Positions 1-9,007 of a stretch of DNA of 44,885 bases are shown here, one piece after another (the first letter of the stretch is position 1; each line of letters opens with the position of its first letter). The DNA is taken from NCBI RefSeq assembly GCF_003671715.1, contig NZ_RAIF01000041.1, positions 1-44,885 of the forward strand. The letters are read 5' to 3'. The notes under the pieces were generated by a model. It searched no databases. It saw nothing but the letters and a program-made list of their open reading frames with translations, and was not told the origin of the DNA. Source of the DNA: Streptomyces sp. E2N166 (GTDB lineage: Bacteria > Actinomycetota > Actinomycetes > Streptomycetales > Streptomycetaceae). The translations under genes and the position numbers were made by a program.

Positions 1-150
1 GGTGGGGTGGGTGGGCAAGGTCATTGGGTGACTGGCCGGGGCACACTGAGGAGCGCTGCGGTCGCTGAGACAGTGACGCAGCGGTCCGGGGCGGTCGCGT
101 ACTCCTGCCGATGCTGCCGCCGCCCCGGGCCCTTGCCCTCGCCGAGGAGG

Positions 151-597
151 TCACGCGGCCAGCTGGTGCGTGGGGCGGGGTGCGATGTAGGTGGAGGGAT
201 CGGCGGGCGTGCCGTCCCAGCACTCCAGGCAGGAACCGAGGGTGCGCAACGGCAGGACGTAGTGGTAGCGACGCCGGCACACGGGGCACGTGCTCCGGGC
301 AGCCATGGCGGCGTCGAGGGCGGCCTCCCGCGCGAGGGTCATGGGGCGTACCGGTTTCGCGAGGTCGACGCGGTACAGGTACGCGAGGCGCGTGCAGGCC
401 CGTAGCGGGCGAGTGGTGCAGGCCTTGCAGCGCAGGATGGCGACGGGAGCGTGGCCGCCGGGCCGCAGTCCTGCGGCACGCAGCTGGCGGCGCGTGGCGA
501 ACTCTTCTGCCGGCGCGGTCCCCCAGTCGTACTCGGGCAGCCCCTGCGGTAAGCGGGGGTGCGCCTGACGAGGTCGGCGGCGGGTCCGGGTGGTCAC
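151..597 (-). CDS. RRQRL-motif-like zinc-binding plasmid protein
   Basis: Predicted 148 aa from a GTG start at 597 that has only a weak ribosome binding site. The protein is basic. It has an RRQLRAAGLRPGG segment around residues 36-48 and cysteine pairs (CKAC near 57; CPVC near 100; a CLEC near 123) expected to bind zinc. This combination recalls the small RRQRL-motif zinc-binding proteins common on Streptomyces plasmids, but no biochemical role is known to me. It is the last minus-strand gene visible before the left edge and lies beyond the terminator hairpin of the next gene, so it is probably its own transcription unit. Confidence 0.55.
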   Translation of the reverse strand: MTTRTRRRPRQAHPRLPQGLPEYDWGTAPAEEFATRRQLRAAGLRPGGHAPVAILRCKACTTRPLRACTRLAYLYRVDLAKPVRPMTLAREAALDAAMAARSTCPVCRRRYHYVLPLRTLGSCLECWDGTPADPSTYIAPRPTHQLAA

Positions 598-731
598 CGC
601 GGCGTCCAGGAGCGGGGCAGGCAGCGGGGGCGCTGCGGGTAGCGGGGGCCGGGAAGCTGCGGGCGTGGCCGGCCGATGCGGCGGCGCGGGCGGACGATGA
701 GCACGGGCGGTACCTCCAGGCGTCGGTGAAC

Positions 732-771
732 AGCACCGCGCCCCGCCAGATGGCCAGCGGGGCGCGGTGCT
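732..771 (-). terminator. Perfect hairpin terminator
   Basis: A 15-bp perfect inverted repeat (AGCACCGCGCCCCGC, 10-nt loop, complementary arm) directly follows the stop codon of the small membrane protein gene. There is no T tract, as is usual for Streptomyces terminators. Confidence 0.8.
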
Positions 772-783
772 AGACGGGAGCGG

Positions 784-1002
784 TCAGGCGGTGTTGCCGA
801 GAGCCGTGGGCATGCCGGGCGTGGTCGGGGCCGGGGTGCTGTGGCCCGGGCGCGGGTGCTGCGGCTGTTGGTCAGCCACGCTGCCGGAGTGGCTGCCGAG
901 CATGTAGCCGATCACCAATCCGGTGACGCCGAACACCTTGTGCCGGTTCGCCTGCCACCAGGTGGGCGGGGTCGGCTCCCGCAAGACGCCTATGACGGCC
1001 AC
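784..1002 (-). CDS. Small single-pass membrane protein
   Basis: Predicted 72 aa from a GTG start preceded by TTGGAG at a good distance. One hydrophobic segment (VFGVTGLVIGYMLG, residues ~23-36) is followed by a proline/threonine-rich tail. It lies after the VirB4-like ATPase gene but beyond that gene's terminator hairpin. I do not recognise a family. By position it may be an accessory of the transfer apparatus, which is inference only. Confidence 0.55.
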   Translation of the reverse strand: MAVIGVLREPTPPTWWQANRHKVFGVTGLVIGYMLGSHSGSVADQQPQHPRPGHSTPAPTTPGMPTALGNTA

Positions 1003-1136
1003 GAGTTCTCCAATCGGTGGGGGACAGAGTTAGTGGTGCATGAGGCCGGGCGGCCTGACCGGCCCTCGCACGACCGCGCGGCAGCGGGTGGGCGAGGGCC
1101 AGGCGGAGCGTCCGGCGATCAGTAACGACATGCGAA

Positions 1137-1170
1137 GGGCCCGCACCCCGGCGTTCCGGGAGGCGGGCCC
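1137..1170 (-). terminator. Terminator of the main transfer operon
   Basis: The outer arms GGGCCCGC / GCGGGCCC enclose a second stem CCCGG / CCGGG. The hairpin lies 17 nt beyond the stop codon of the VirB4-like gene, at the end of the tightly packed run 7074-1187. Confidence 0.75.
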
Positions 1171-1186
1171 AACAGTCGTAGAGGCG

Positions 1187-3364
1187 TCAGAGGTCAGACG
1201 GCAGCGGCTTCCCAGTGTCAGCGTCGTATGCGGTACCGGACGGCGACAGGCGGATCGACCGGGACTCCGCTCGGGCCCCTTCCTTCCAGTCCTTCCCACC
1301 GATCGCCACCCGGACCGTCACATCAGCGAGAGGGTCCTCGACCGGCACAGCAATCTCGGGGTCCTTCGGGAACCAGTCGCCTTCCTTGACGCTGCTGGCG
1401 CTCTTCTCAGACGCGTCGATGCGCAAGTACTTGGCATCCCGGTCGAAACCCGAGCTGAGCACCACGATGACCCGGTCCCTATCTCGGGTCCAGCGGGCCA
1501 CCACGTCTGCCTTGACGCCGTCGACGTTGAGTTCGGCTCCCGACCTGCCCTTGTACGCGGCGGCCTTCTCCTTCTGTTCTTCGCGGTGCTGCTCGCTGTC
1601 GGAGGCCTGCCACACGCCCGCTGCGGTAATGGACAGGGCAGCGATCGCGGCGACGTAGGGCCAGGCGCGCCGCCGCGCCTTCACCGGCGGTACGTAGTCA
1701 GCGGATGGTTCGGGCTTGACCGGGTCGGGGCCGCGGTGCCATTGCGGTGACGCGGTATCACCCTCGGTCTGCTCGAACCATTCGACGTCTTTCCCCATGC
1801 GGGCGACGGTAGCGCGCAGTTGTATGGCTTGGTCAGGGCTTCCGCACAGTTCCGCCACCCGGGCCCGGGTCGACAGCCAGGAGATGGCCTGGTGGGAGTT
1901 GATGCCGTGGGCGGCGATGTCCGCGCGCTCCCCGAGGGCGGCCAGGTCCGCGGCCTCACTGCACCGGCCGTCCCGGGCAGCTGCGAGGACGTCGTGGTGC
2001 CGGGTGTCGATGACGTTGGGAGGCATCTCCCAATCCCACTCGCTGTCACGGCCGGTGCCGTCCTGCTCGACGGACGTGAGCCAGGGGCCGCCGTCGTGCT
2101 CGACAGGGACGAGCCAGTCGGTGTCGTCCTGGCCGTCGTCGCTGTCGGCGTCCAGTGCGTCGGCGGGCGCGGCGGTGTCCTGGTCTGCGGCCAGGGCCTG
2201 CTGTGCCATGCGGCGCCGGGAGGAGGTGTCGGTCAGCTGGGCTTCGTCCTCGCTGATGACCGTCTGGATGATGTCGACGTAGTCGGGGCCGACCTTCCAT
2301 ACGGCCTGCCCGGGGTCCAGTGTCGGGATCCTGTCGACTGCCCAGGCGGGCAGACCCAGCAGGGCGCCGACGATGGCGGCCTCTTCCGGCCCGAGGCGTC
2401 CGATGTGGGCGACCTCGCACAGGCGCGCCAGGTCCTGCGCCTTGCCGTCGCCGAGGTCGGACAGCGTGTGCATCACGACGTCCAGCGACATCGCGGCCTT
2501 GCGGGAGTTCTTCAGCAGTCGCTGGATCAGTTCGCTGGTGGCTGGCGACAGGAGGATCTGCCACGCCTCTTCCAGGACCAGGTGGCGGTGGGCGGCGGTC
2601 GACTGCCGCAGCCACACGTGCTCTACCCAGCACGCCACCGCCGCCATCAGCGACGGGATCGCCGGGCTGTTGCGGTCCAGGCGGGAGAAGTCGAACGTGG
2701 TGATCGGCAGATCGGTGTCCGGAAGGCTGGCGCTGTCGCCGTCGAACAGGCCGCGCAGCGATCCTTCGGTGTAGCGGGACAGCGCGATGGCCGCGCCCTC
2801 GCCCCACTCGCTCAGCTTCGTGGCCGGCCACCGGCCGTCCTCTGGCTCCACCAGGGCGTCCACCAGGCCGTTGAGAGACGTTGCCTTGGGGTGGTTGAGA
2901 GCGTGCTGGAGTGCGTGGGTGGCCTGGTGGGTGAGGGCGCCGGGCTCCACGGCGGCGATCAGCGACCGGACGAGCTGCTCGCGGACGTCGGGCGGGAACA
3001 TGTCGCTGACGGGGTTCAGCGTGAAGGAGCCGGCCTCGATGATCTGGCCGCCGAGAGCGCGGGTCAGTGGCGCCCACTCGCCGAAGTTGTCCTCGCCGAA
3101 GCTGTCGATGACGACGTACTGGTGGCCGTGCTCGAGAATCTCGCGGCGGCCGCGGACTTTTGCCGTTGTCGACTTGCCGGAGCCGAGTCCGCCCAGGGCG
3201 AGGCTGTTGGTCGACGGCAGGACGGCGGCCTCGGCCATGACGGGGGAGAGGTGGAACGGCCGGCCGTCCAGCAGCGACCGCCCGATCGGGATGCCGGGGA
3301 ACCGGGCGCTGGAGGCGACGAGCGGCGCGGTGATTGCGGCGTGGCTGGAGGGCAGGCGAATCAC
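1187..3364 (-). CDS. VirB4-like type IV secretion ATPase with C-terminal membrane extension
   Basis: Predicted 725 aa. The GTG start at 3364 is chosen because it overlaps the upstream stop as GTGA and follows AGGAAAGGGG. Walker A GGLGSGKS is at residues 58-65 and Walker B HLVLEEAW at 261-268, as in VirB4/TraC ATPases that energise type IV secretion. The protein lacks the long N-terminal domain of a full VirB4; the coupled upstream gene may supply it. After the ATPase comes an acidic linker (~400-450), an alpha-helical TPR-like stretch (~455-530), a transmembrane segment (~567-586) and a beta-rich tail. That C-terminal extension is unusual for VirB4. Probable role: powering conjugative transfer at the membrane. 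Confidence 0.8.
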   Translation of the reverse strand: MIRLPSSHAAITAPLVASSARFPGIPIGRSLLDGRPFHLSPVMAEAAVLPSTNSLALGGLGSGKSTTAKVRGRREILEHGHQYVVIDSFGEDNFGEWAPLTRALGGQIIEAGSFTLNPVSDMFPPDVREQLVRSLIAAVEPGALTHQATHALQHALNHPKATSLNGLVDALVEPEDGRWPATKLSEWGEGAAIALSRYTEGSLRGLFDGDSASLPDTDLPITTFDFSRLDRNSPAIPSLMAAVACWVEHVWLRQSTAAHRHLVLEEAWQILLSPATSELIQRLLKNSRKAAMSLDVVMHTLSDLGDGKAQDLARLCEVAHIGRLGPEEAAIVGALLGLPAWAVDRIPTLDPGQAVWKVGPDYVDIIQTVISEDEAQLTDTSSRRRMAQQALAADQDTAAPADALDADSDDGQDDTDWLVPVEHDGGPWLTSVEQDGTGRDSEWDWEMPPNVIDTRHHDVLAAARDGRCSEAADLAALGERADIAAHGINSHQAISWLSTRARVAELCGSPDQAIQLRATVARMGKDVEWFEQTEGDTASPQWHRGPDPVKPEPSADYVPPVKARRRAWPYVAAIAALSITAAGVWQASDSEQHREEQKEKAAAYKGRSGAELNVDGVKADVVARWTRDRDRVIVVLSSGFDRDAKYLRIDASEKSASSVKEGDWFPKDPEIAVPVEDPLADVTVRVAIGGKDWKEGARAESRSIRLSPSGTAYDADTGKPLPSDL

Positions 3365-4437
3365 AGGATGGCCCCTTTCCTGGTGGAGGCTCCGTGCGGG
3401 GTGGTCATCACGTGAGCACGGTGCTGCTGGCCGATGAGCCAGTCGAGACGGAGGCGGTGCCGGTCGGCCATGAGGGAGGCCTGCCACCGGGCGTCCGCGA
3501 TGGCCTCGGGAGTGTCACACCACACCGTCAGGTAGGCGTCGATGTCCACGAGCGTGGCGCCCTGGACGAGCGCGCCGTGCATCGCGCTGTTCGCGAGGTC
3601 GTGTGAGTCCTGCTTGACCTTGTCGGTGACGAAGGCCTCGCTGGCGGCGCGCTGCCACTTCGCGGAGCGGCGGGACTGGCCCGTCGGCAGCGGCCGGTAC
3701 AGAACGGCCAGCGACCGCTCGGTGGCACCCTGGCCCAGCAGCAGCTTCGGCATCAGGTCGCCGCCGGTCTCGTCGGGCCAGGCGGTGATGCGTGCGGTCG
3801 CCGCGTGACGGCCGTCGTCCAGGGCGACCCAGCCCGGACCCCGCTCGGTCACGACGGGCAGCGGCTCCGGCTCCACCAGCGTCAGTGCGCCGAGACTGGC
3901 GAACTCGTGCGCCAGGGTGTCGACGACACGGGCGGGCTGGCCGACCAGTCCCTTCGGCACGTGAACGGAGATCGTCTGCGCGTGGTCGGTGTAGTCATCC
4001 ACGCGGGTGTGGTGCGTGACGTGCACCTGGATGCCTGCGCCGCGGGCCTGGTCGCCGGCGAAGGCGAGGGCGCGGGAGAACGCCTCATGGAAAGCGGCCC
4101 TCTGCTGCGGGTCCTGCATGGTGCCGTGCTCCGGGTACAGCGTCCACGTCGTGGTCGCTCCCGCGCCGTTGGCCATGGTGTCCGGGGCGGTACGCTCCCG
4201 CAGTCGCCGGTAGCCGACGGCCGCCCACCGGGCGAGGGAACGCGGCCCGGGTGCGAGGTTGAGCAGCGCGGCGGCGGCGCCGACCGCTCCGAACGTCCAG
4301 ATGGGGGGCGGGGTGAGCATCGCCGACATCAGGACGGCTCCCCCAACGCCCGCGTTGGCTTTCGTCAGCAGAGTCTCGGCAGGGCTCAGACCGCGCTGCA
4401 GAGCGGGCACGCGGTAGCCAGGCGTCAGGGAGTACAC
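3361..4437 (-). CDS. SCO6880/PrgI-like type IV secretion component
   Basis: Predicted 358 aa from a GTG start with a strong GAGGAGG 8 nt upstream. Two adjacent hydrophobic segments (residues ~29-62) precede a soluble alpha/beta domain. The layout matches actinobacterial SCO6880-type proteins, which are fused or coupled to VirB4 ATPases and resemble the PrgI/VirB3 plus VirB4 N-terminal part. The stop codon overlaps the start of the ATPase gene by 4 bp, indicating translational coupling and a shared complex at the membrane. Family assignment rests on topology and gene order rather than a catalytic motif. Confidence 0.65.
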   Translation of the reverse strand: MYSLTPGYRVPALQRGLSPAETLLTKANAGVGGAVLMSAMLTPPPIWTFGAVGAAAALLNLAPGPRSLARWAAVGYRRLRERTAPDTMANGAGATTTWTLYPEHGTMQDPQQRAAFHEAFSRALAFAGDQARGAGIQVHVTHHTRVDDYTDHAQTISVHVPKGLVGQPARVVDTLAHEFASLGALTLVEPEPLPVVTERGPGWVALDDGRHAATARITAWPDETGGDLMPKLLLGQGATERSLAVLYRPLPTGQSRRSAKWQRAASEAFVTDKVKQDSHDLANSAMHGALVQGATLVDIDAYLTVWCDTPEAIADARWQASLMADRHRLRLDWLIGQQHRAHVMTTPHGASTRKGAIL

Positions 4438-4462
4438 GGCATTTCCTCCTCAAAGGATGGGG

Positions 4463-4521
4463 CCGGCCCCGGCGTTCACCCACCACCGTCCAAGGACGGG
4501 AGAGGCGAACACCGGGGCCGG
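4463..4521 (-). terminator. Long intergenic hairpin
   Basis: Arms CCGGCCCCGGcGTTC / GAACaCCGGGGCCGG pair with one mismatch around a 29-nt loop. The hairpin lies between the VirB6-like gene and the SCO6880-like gene. It could attenuate transcription into the two ATPase-module genes. Confidence 0.55.
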
Positions 4522-4530
4522 GATCGAGGG

Positions 4531-5802
4531 TTATGGGTTGGTCGACGGCGGGGCAGCCGAGGGAGCAGGAGCCGGCGCTGGAGCGGGGGTCGGCCGCGAG
4601 GCGGGCACCGCAGGTCCGCCAGGCGCAGGCGAAGCAGCCGGCCGCACTTGCTTGCGTGCCTCTCGGATCCGCTCGGTACGGGCCCTGTCCTGCCGGGTCT
4701 TCTCGATGACTGACTCGGTCGTCAGCCGTCCCGGCCGCTTCGGCTGCTTGACGCCGTAGGCGGCGAACAGAACGCCACGGTCCTGGGTCATGGCGCGGCG
4801 TGGGGTGTCCACTGTGCGTCGCCTGCGCTCCGTGTTCTCCTGCTCGTAGACGTCCGGGGCGCCAGCACGAACGACCGCCCGCGCCAGCGGGTTCTCGGTC
4901 CTGCGCTCCACCGCCGCCCTGGCGGCGCCGGCCACCTTCGGCCCGAAGTACGGCACACCGTGGAAGATCATCCGCAGCATCAGGGCATCCGCGGCGACCA
5001 GTAGGACGGCGTCCATCACGAGCGACCCTTCTGTCAGCTTCACGAACGGGCTGACCAGCAGGAGTGCCATCGGGGCGAACATCAACCCCAGCAGCCGCTG
5101 TGCCCACGCCTTGACCGCAGACGTGTCGCCCCCGCGGGCCAGCGATGCCAGGACCACGGGAGCCATGCAGACGAACACGAGGATGCCGAGATTGCGTGAC
5201 ATGAACACCAGCGCCGCGAAGGCGAGGGCGACCACGAGAGCAGCGAGGATCAGCAGCACCGCCAGCGGGTTGTCCGCGTCTGCTGCGTTGTCCATGTCCT
5301 CGGAGATCGCGCCGAACAAGGTCGACTCGCTGCTGTCGAACGCGGCGGTGAACGCGGCGCTCACGGCCTTGTTCAACATCATCACTACGCCCGGGACCGA
5401 TGCCATGCCGGCGACGGCCGCGAGCGTCCACCCAGTTGACGCGCCCATTTGCTTCAGGCGGGGGGCACCCTGCCATGCGGTCAGGGCACACACGACGACA
5501 ACGCAGATGAAGATGGCGACGGCCAGGTGCTGGCCCAGCCACAGGAACTGCTGGTAGATCCAGCTGTCTGCCTCTTCCGGCGCCCACGTGCTGTCCGGCG
5601 CCACCAGCCCCTTCAGCTTCCTGATCAGGCTTTCAGCGAGGTCGCGGACGTTGCTCGCGGCGCCGTCGGTGAGGCCCTGGCCTCCGCCGGCGGGCGGCCC
5701 GCCCTCATCGGGTGGGCCGCCGCCGTCGTTGTCCCTCACGCAGTACTCATAGCCCGGCGTGCCTTTCAGGGCGTCGCACGGGTCGGCTGCCCGGTAGGAC
5801 AT
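4531..5802 (-). CDS. VirB6/TrbL-like polytopic membrane protein
   Basis: Predicted 423 aa. A charged, glycine-rich N-terminus is followed by about six hydrophobic helices between residues ~90 and 285 (for example FICVVVVCALTAW and LLILAALVVALAFAALVFM), then a long basic, Ala/Pro-rich cytoplasmic tail. This is the expected architecture of the inner-membrane channel protein VirB6/TrbL. It lies between the VirB4-like pair and a pilin-like gene, 4 nt from the upstream stop, so it is in the same operon. No sequence motif alone proves the family. Confidence 0.65.
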   Translation of the reverse strand: MSYRAADPCDALKGTPGYEYCVRDNDGGGPPDEGGPPAGGGQGLTDGAASNVRDLAESLIRKLKGLVAPDSTWAPEEADSWIYQQFLWLGQHLAVAIFICVVVVCALTAWQGAPRLKQMGASTGWTLAAVAGMASVPGVVMMLNKAVSAAFTAAFDSSESTLFGAISEDMDNAADADNPLAVLLILAALVVALAFAALVFMSRNLGILVFVCMAPVVLASLARGGDTSAVKAWAQRLLGLMFAPMALLLVSPFVKLTEGSLVMDAVLLVAADALMLRMIFHGVPYFGPKVAGAARAAVERRTENPLARAVVRAGAPDVYEQENTERRRRTVDTPRRAMTQDRGVLFAAYGVKQPKRPGRLTTESVIEKTRQDRARTERIREARKQVRPAASPAPGGPAVPASRPTPAPAPAPAPSAAPPSTNP

Positions 5803-5806
5803 GCGA

Positions 5807-6079
5807 TCAGCCCTTGGCTTCGGTCACGGTGGAGAACATCGTGTCGCCGTACAGCGCGAGGATGACGGCGACGAACAGCGTGCCCACGGCCAGGCTGCCC
5901 TTGCGGAGGGCGCCCTTGGGGTCGCTGTGCGCCGTGAACATCATGCGCACGGCGATGATGGCGATCACGGCGGCGATGCCCTTGGTGACCAGGCCGCCGC
6001 CGGTGAGGCCGATGGTGTCGAAGAAGTCCTGGAAGCCCTTGGACATGTCGACGGGGGCGGCGATGTTGAACTTGCGCAT
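5807..6079 (-). CDS. Small two-helix membrane protein, pilin/VirB2-like
   Basis: Predicted 90 aa. The ATG at 6079 is preceded by AAGGAG and shares one base with the upstream stop (TGATG). Two hydrophobic helices (residues ~27-46 and ~66-83) are separated by a short polar loop, the size and topology of VirB2/TrbC-type subunits. The position next to the VirB6-like gene supports a channel or pilin role. The assignment is inferred from topology and context. Confidence 0.6.
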   Translation of the reverse strand: MRKFNIAAPVDMSKGFQDFFDTIGLTGGGLVTKGIAAVIAIIAVRMMFTAHSDPKGALRKGSLAVGTLFVAVILALYGDTMFSTVTEAKG

Positions 6080-7074
6080 CAGATCTCCTTGTTGGTGTGT
6101 GATACGGGGCGGCCAACGCCGAACAGGTCGGTCATCGTGTCCATGGGGGAATAGCGGACCTTGGTCCCGGGGCGGGGCGCGTCGATCATCCAGCCGCTGC
6201 CGACGTAAATGCCGACGTGGTGAATACTGGCGGCGCTCTTTCCGTAGAAGACGAGGTCTCCGGGCTTTACCTCTCCGGGTTTGACCGGCTCGGATGCCGC
6301 GTATTGTGCGGCTGCCGTGCGGGGCAGGTTGATGCCTGCTTTCGCGTAGGCGTAGAGGGTGAGACCGGAGCAGTCGAAACCGGCGATGGATGTGCCGGAT
6401 CGGCCGCTGGGGGAACAGCACGTGCCGGTACTGGGACCGTTTGCGTTTCCCCCGCCCCACGAATAGGGGGTGCCGATCATTTGTTGTGCCGCGTTGATGG
6501 CGGTGACGGCCTGGTCCGTGGTCGCTGTCTTTCCACCGCCGCCGCCCTGGTTGGCGAGTGCGGTGATGGACCGGACGTAGTTCTGTGTTTCCTCGAAGGG
6601 CGGTATGCCTCCGGCGTCGCGGACGGCTTGAGGTCCTGCGTTGTATGCGGCCAGCATGTTGGCCTGCTTGTCACCGGGGACGTCTTTGACGTCCTTGGCG
6701 ATGGTGCACAGGTATTTGGCCGATGAGGGGATGGCGTCTTCGGGGTCCAGCACGTCGCGTTTGCCGTCCCCGTTGCCGTCGATTCCGTGGGTTTCCCACG
6801 TGGACGGCATGAACTGCGCGACTCCCTGGGCTCCGACCTGTGAGCGCGCTTCCGGGTCGAAATTCGATTCCTGTGTGAGAAGCGCAGCGAGCAGGTTCGG
6901 TGTGACCTCGGGGCAGGTGTTACCTGCCTCCTCGATCAGGCTCTTGTATTCAGCGGGGACGGCCATGCTGAGGGCCGTGCTCACCGGGTTGTCGCCGGCG
7001 TCCTGGACGAGGGCGCCCAGGACGACGGCCGCGGTCGCTCCAACGCCGATGGTGACGGCTGTGGTGCTCCTCAA
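6079..7074 (-). CDS. Bifunctional lytic transglycosylase / NlpC-P60 peptidase
   Basis: Predicted 331 aa from a TTG start at 7074 placed downstream of GGAAAGGAGGG; an in-frame ATG at 7185 lies within the repeat array and is less likely. An N-terminal signal anchor precedes an SLT domain with catalytic Glu in [11 protein letters not shown] and the hallmark [10 protein letters not shown]. After a Gly-rich linker comes an NlpC/P60 domain with Cys in [15 protein letters not shown] and His in HHVGIYVG. It should cut glycan strands and peptide stems of peptidoglycan, opening the wall for the transfer channel, like VirB1 proteins of Gram-positive conjugation systems. Confidence 0.9.
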   Translation of the reverse strand: MRSTTAVTIGVGATAAVVLGALVQDAGDNPVSTALSMAVPAEYKSLIEEAGNTCPEVTPNLLAALLTQESNFDPEARSQVGAQGVAQFMPSTWETHGIDGNGDGKRDVLDPEDAIPSSAKYLCTIAKDVKDVPGDKQANMLAAYNAGPQAVRDAGGIPPFEETQNYVRSITALANQGGGGGKTATTDQAVTAINAAQQMIGTPYSWGGGNANGPSTGTCCSPSGRSGTSIAGFDCSGLTLYAYAKAGINLPRTAAAQYAASEPVKPGEVKPGDLVFYGKSAASIHHVGIYVGSGWMIDAPRPGTKVRYSPMDTMTDLFGVGRPVSHTNKEI

Positions 7075-7132
7075 GAGCGTTTTCCCTCCTTTCCCGGCTG
7101 TGGGGTGTTTTCGCAGGTCAGACCCGCCTGGC

Positions 7133-7260
7133 GGTCCGCCATGGGTCCGCCAGGCGACCGTCATGGACCGCCACGGGTCCGCCATGGGTCCGCCAGGATG
7201 GCGGTGGCATGGCGGTCGGTGGCGGTGCTGTGGCGGTGCGCTGGCGGTGCCGTGCGGCGG
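7133..7260. repeat. 11-bp phased iteron-like array beside the translocase gene
   Basis: About twelve units start every 10-11 bp: GGTCCGCCA-type units at 7133, 7144, 7155, 7166, 7176 and 7187, then GGCGGT-type units at 7200, 7211, 7221, 7232 and 7243 with a degenerate one at 7254. The array begins at the stop codon of the FtsK-like gene. Phasing near one helical turn suggests a protein-binding site. It is a candidate cis-acting transfer locus (clt), which is inference. Confidence 0.7.
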
Positions 7261-8934
7261 TCACGAGTCGGACCGCGCGAAGGCGATCAGATCGTCCAGG
7301 AGGTAGCCGCGGCCCTGCGAGTTCTTGTGGGTGGGAGGGCCGCCCAGAAGCTCGTTGAGCTTCTTTCCGCGTTTTGCCGGATCGTCTTCCAGGATTCCGA
7401 GGGCGGGCGCCATGTCCGGTGTGGTCATGAAGTCCACGCCCTTGCTTCGCATCAGGTCGATGGCCTGTCGGAGCGGGGTTTCTTCCGGAAGTGATTCCAC
7501 GTGCTTGGCAATCTTTTCGTCCACCACGCTCCAGATGAACTCATCTTCGAAGTTGAATCCCCGGATGAGTGTGGAGCGCCCGTTGGCGAAGAGGACGGCC
7601 TGACCTTTGATGTCCGGGTCGAGGAGTGCCGGGTTGATCGGTGCGACCGTTTCGAAGTAGGTGTCGCCGAGAGCAACCTTGGCAGTTCCCGCCGATGCCA
7701 CGTAAAGGCACATTCGGTAAAGGAACTGGTCCCGCACCTCTACGGGAATTGCGTTCATGGAAGGGCGCTGTGTCATGAGCACCGTGGAGATGCCGGATTC
7801 CAGGGACTTGGAGACCAGCTGCCGTGTGTCGTTGGTGATCTGCTTGGACTGGTCCTTTTCTTCGTTTGTGGCTCCGGAAGCGAAGAAGTCGGCCGCTTCG
7901 TCCACGATGAAGATGACCGGCCGGAATTTCGGTCGCGGTTGCCGGTTGCGGATGGCTTCCTTGATTTTGGCGTACCGGCTGTCCGAGAGGTCATTCAGTT
8001 CCCGGACCATGTCCCAGAAGACGGCCGGGTCGTCGGACGACTCGTAGCGGGTGGCGATCGGTTCGAACCTGGTCAGCCCGCAGAATTTGCCGTCGAGCAG
8101 ATACAGGTCGAATTCGCCGTACGCGATCAGCAGGCAGGTAATGAGCCCGTTGACCAGGGTTGTTTTGCCCATCTGCGTCATGCCGGCGACCAGCAGCGAC
8201 GCTTTGTCGAAGGTGGGCACGCCGCCGAGCTGGCCGGTGACGTCGTGGCCGAGCGGCACGCCGGCGAACGTCTCGATCGCCTGCCTGGTCGGGGCCGGGA
8301 ACGAGTGGGTGAAGGGAGGTTCGTGCAGCTTGAGGAGCTTGACGCGGCGTTCGTTGTCGCGGCTGCGCTCCAGCGTCATGTGCAGGCGGGTGACGCCGAA
8401 CATTCCGGCGATGGTGCCCAGACGCTTCTCCACGTCCTCGTACGTGCGGCCCTTGGGGACCAGGAAGTCGTAGACGTCGCCGGTCTGCACCGATCCGGTC
8501 GTGACCTCGTCGGCCCGGATCACCTGGCTGGCTCCGATGGCGCCGGCCGTAGTGAGCGCCGCGGTGAGCTCCGGGTGCGCCACGACGACCTCAGCGTCCG
8601 CCAGCGGCGCTTCCAGTCCGGCCGCCGGGGCTTCCTGTCCAGCGGCGGGCGCTTCCTGCGGGGACACTGCCGCGGGCTGGGCCTCGCGCGTCCTGGACGT
8701 GGTCCCGGGCTGTCCCTTGTGCGCCCACAGGCGCATGACGAGCGTGCGGGCCTTCCAGGCTCCGTAGCCGAGCACGACCAGGGCGCCAGCGGTGAGCAGC
8801 ACGGTGGCCGGCCAGGACAGGCCGAGCTTGTCCTTGATGGCGGCTAGGCAGCCGAAGGCGATGGCGAGGACGCCGATGCCGCCGGCCGCCTGCCCGTAAA
8901 AGTCGTCGCTGGCCTGGGCTTTCTTCTTGCTCAC
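7261..8934 (-). CDS. FtsK/SpoIIIE-family conjugative DNA translocase (TraB-like)
   Basis: Predicted 557 aa from the GTG at 8934, chosen for its AAAGGAGGGGGT. Two N-terminal transmembrane helices (~17-33, ~43-59) precede an Ala/Pro-rich linker. The motor has Walker A GMTQMGKT at 251-258 and Walker B VIFIVDEAA at 340-348. The C-terminus (~480-557) looks like a winged helix with the pattern LRQAIDLMRSKGV...RGYLLDDLIAFA, the position where FtsK and Streptomyces TraB carry their sequence-reading domain. Streptomyces TraB proteins move double-stranded plasmid DNA between hyphae after binding repeats at clt. Repeat arrays lie on both sides of this gene. Confidence 0.85.
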   Translation of the reverse strand: MSKKKAQASDDFYGQAAGGIGVLAIAFGCLAAIKDKLGLSWPATVLLTAGALVVLGYGAWKARTLVMRLWAHKGQPGTTSRTREAQPAAVSPQEAPAAGQEAPAAGLEAPLADAEVVVAHPELTAALTTAGAIGASQVIRADEVTTGSVQTGDVYDFLVPKGRTYEDVEKRLGTIAGMFGVTRLHMTLERSRDNERRVKLLKLHEPPFTHSFPAPTRQAIETFAGVPLGHDVTGQLGGVPTFDKASLLVAGMTQMGKTTLVNGLITCLLIAYGEFDLYLLDGKFCGLTRFEPIATRYESSDDPAVFWDMVRELNDLSDSRYAKIKEAIRNRQPRPKFRPVIFIVDEAADFFASGATNEEKDQSKQITNDTRQLVSKSLESGISTVLMTQRPSMNAIPVEVRDQFLYRMCLYVASAGTAKVALGDTYFETVAPINPALLDPDIKGQAVLFANGRSTLIRGFNFEDEFIWSVVDEKIAKHVESLPEETPLRQAIDLMRSKGVDFMTTPDMAPALGILEDDPAKRGKKLNELLGGPPTHKNSQGRGYLLDDLIAFARSDS

Positions 8935-9007
8935 ACCCCCTCCTTTCTGATCTTGAGCACGCGAGCGTAATCGCACATGTACTCGATTTCCTGTGGTTTT
9001 GATGGTG

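Noticed and set aside
1820..3415. A 531-codon plus-strand open frame opposite the VirB4-like gene.
   Set aside because: Low-complexity Gly/Val/Ala composition typical of an antisense frame; the minus strand has Walker motifs and coupled starts.
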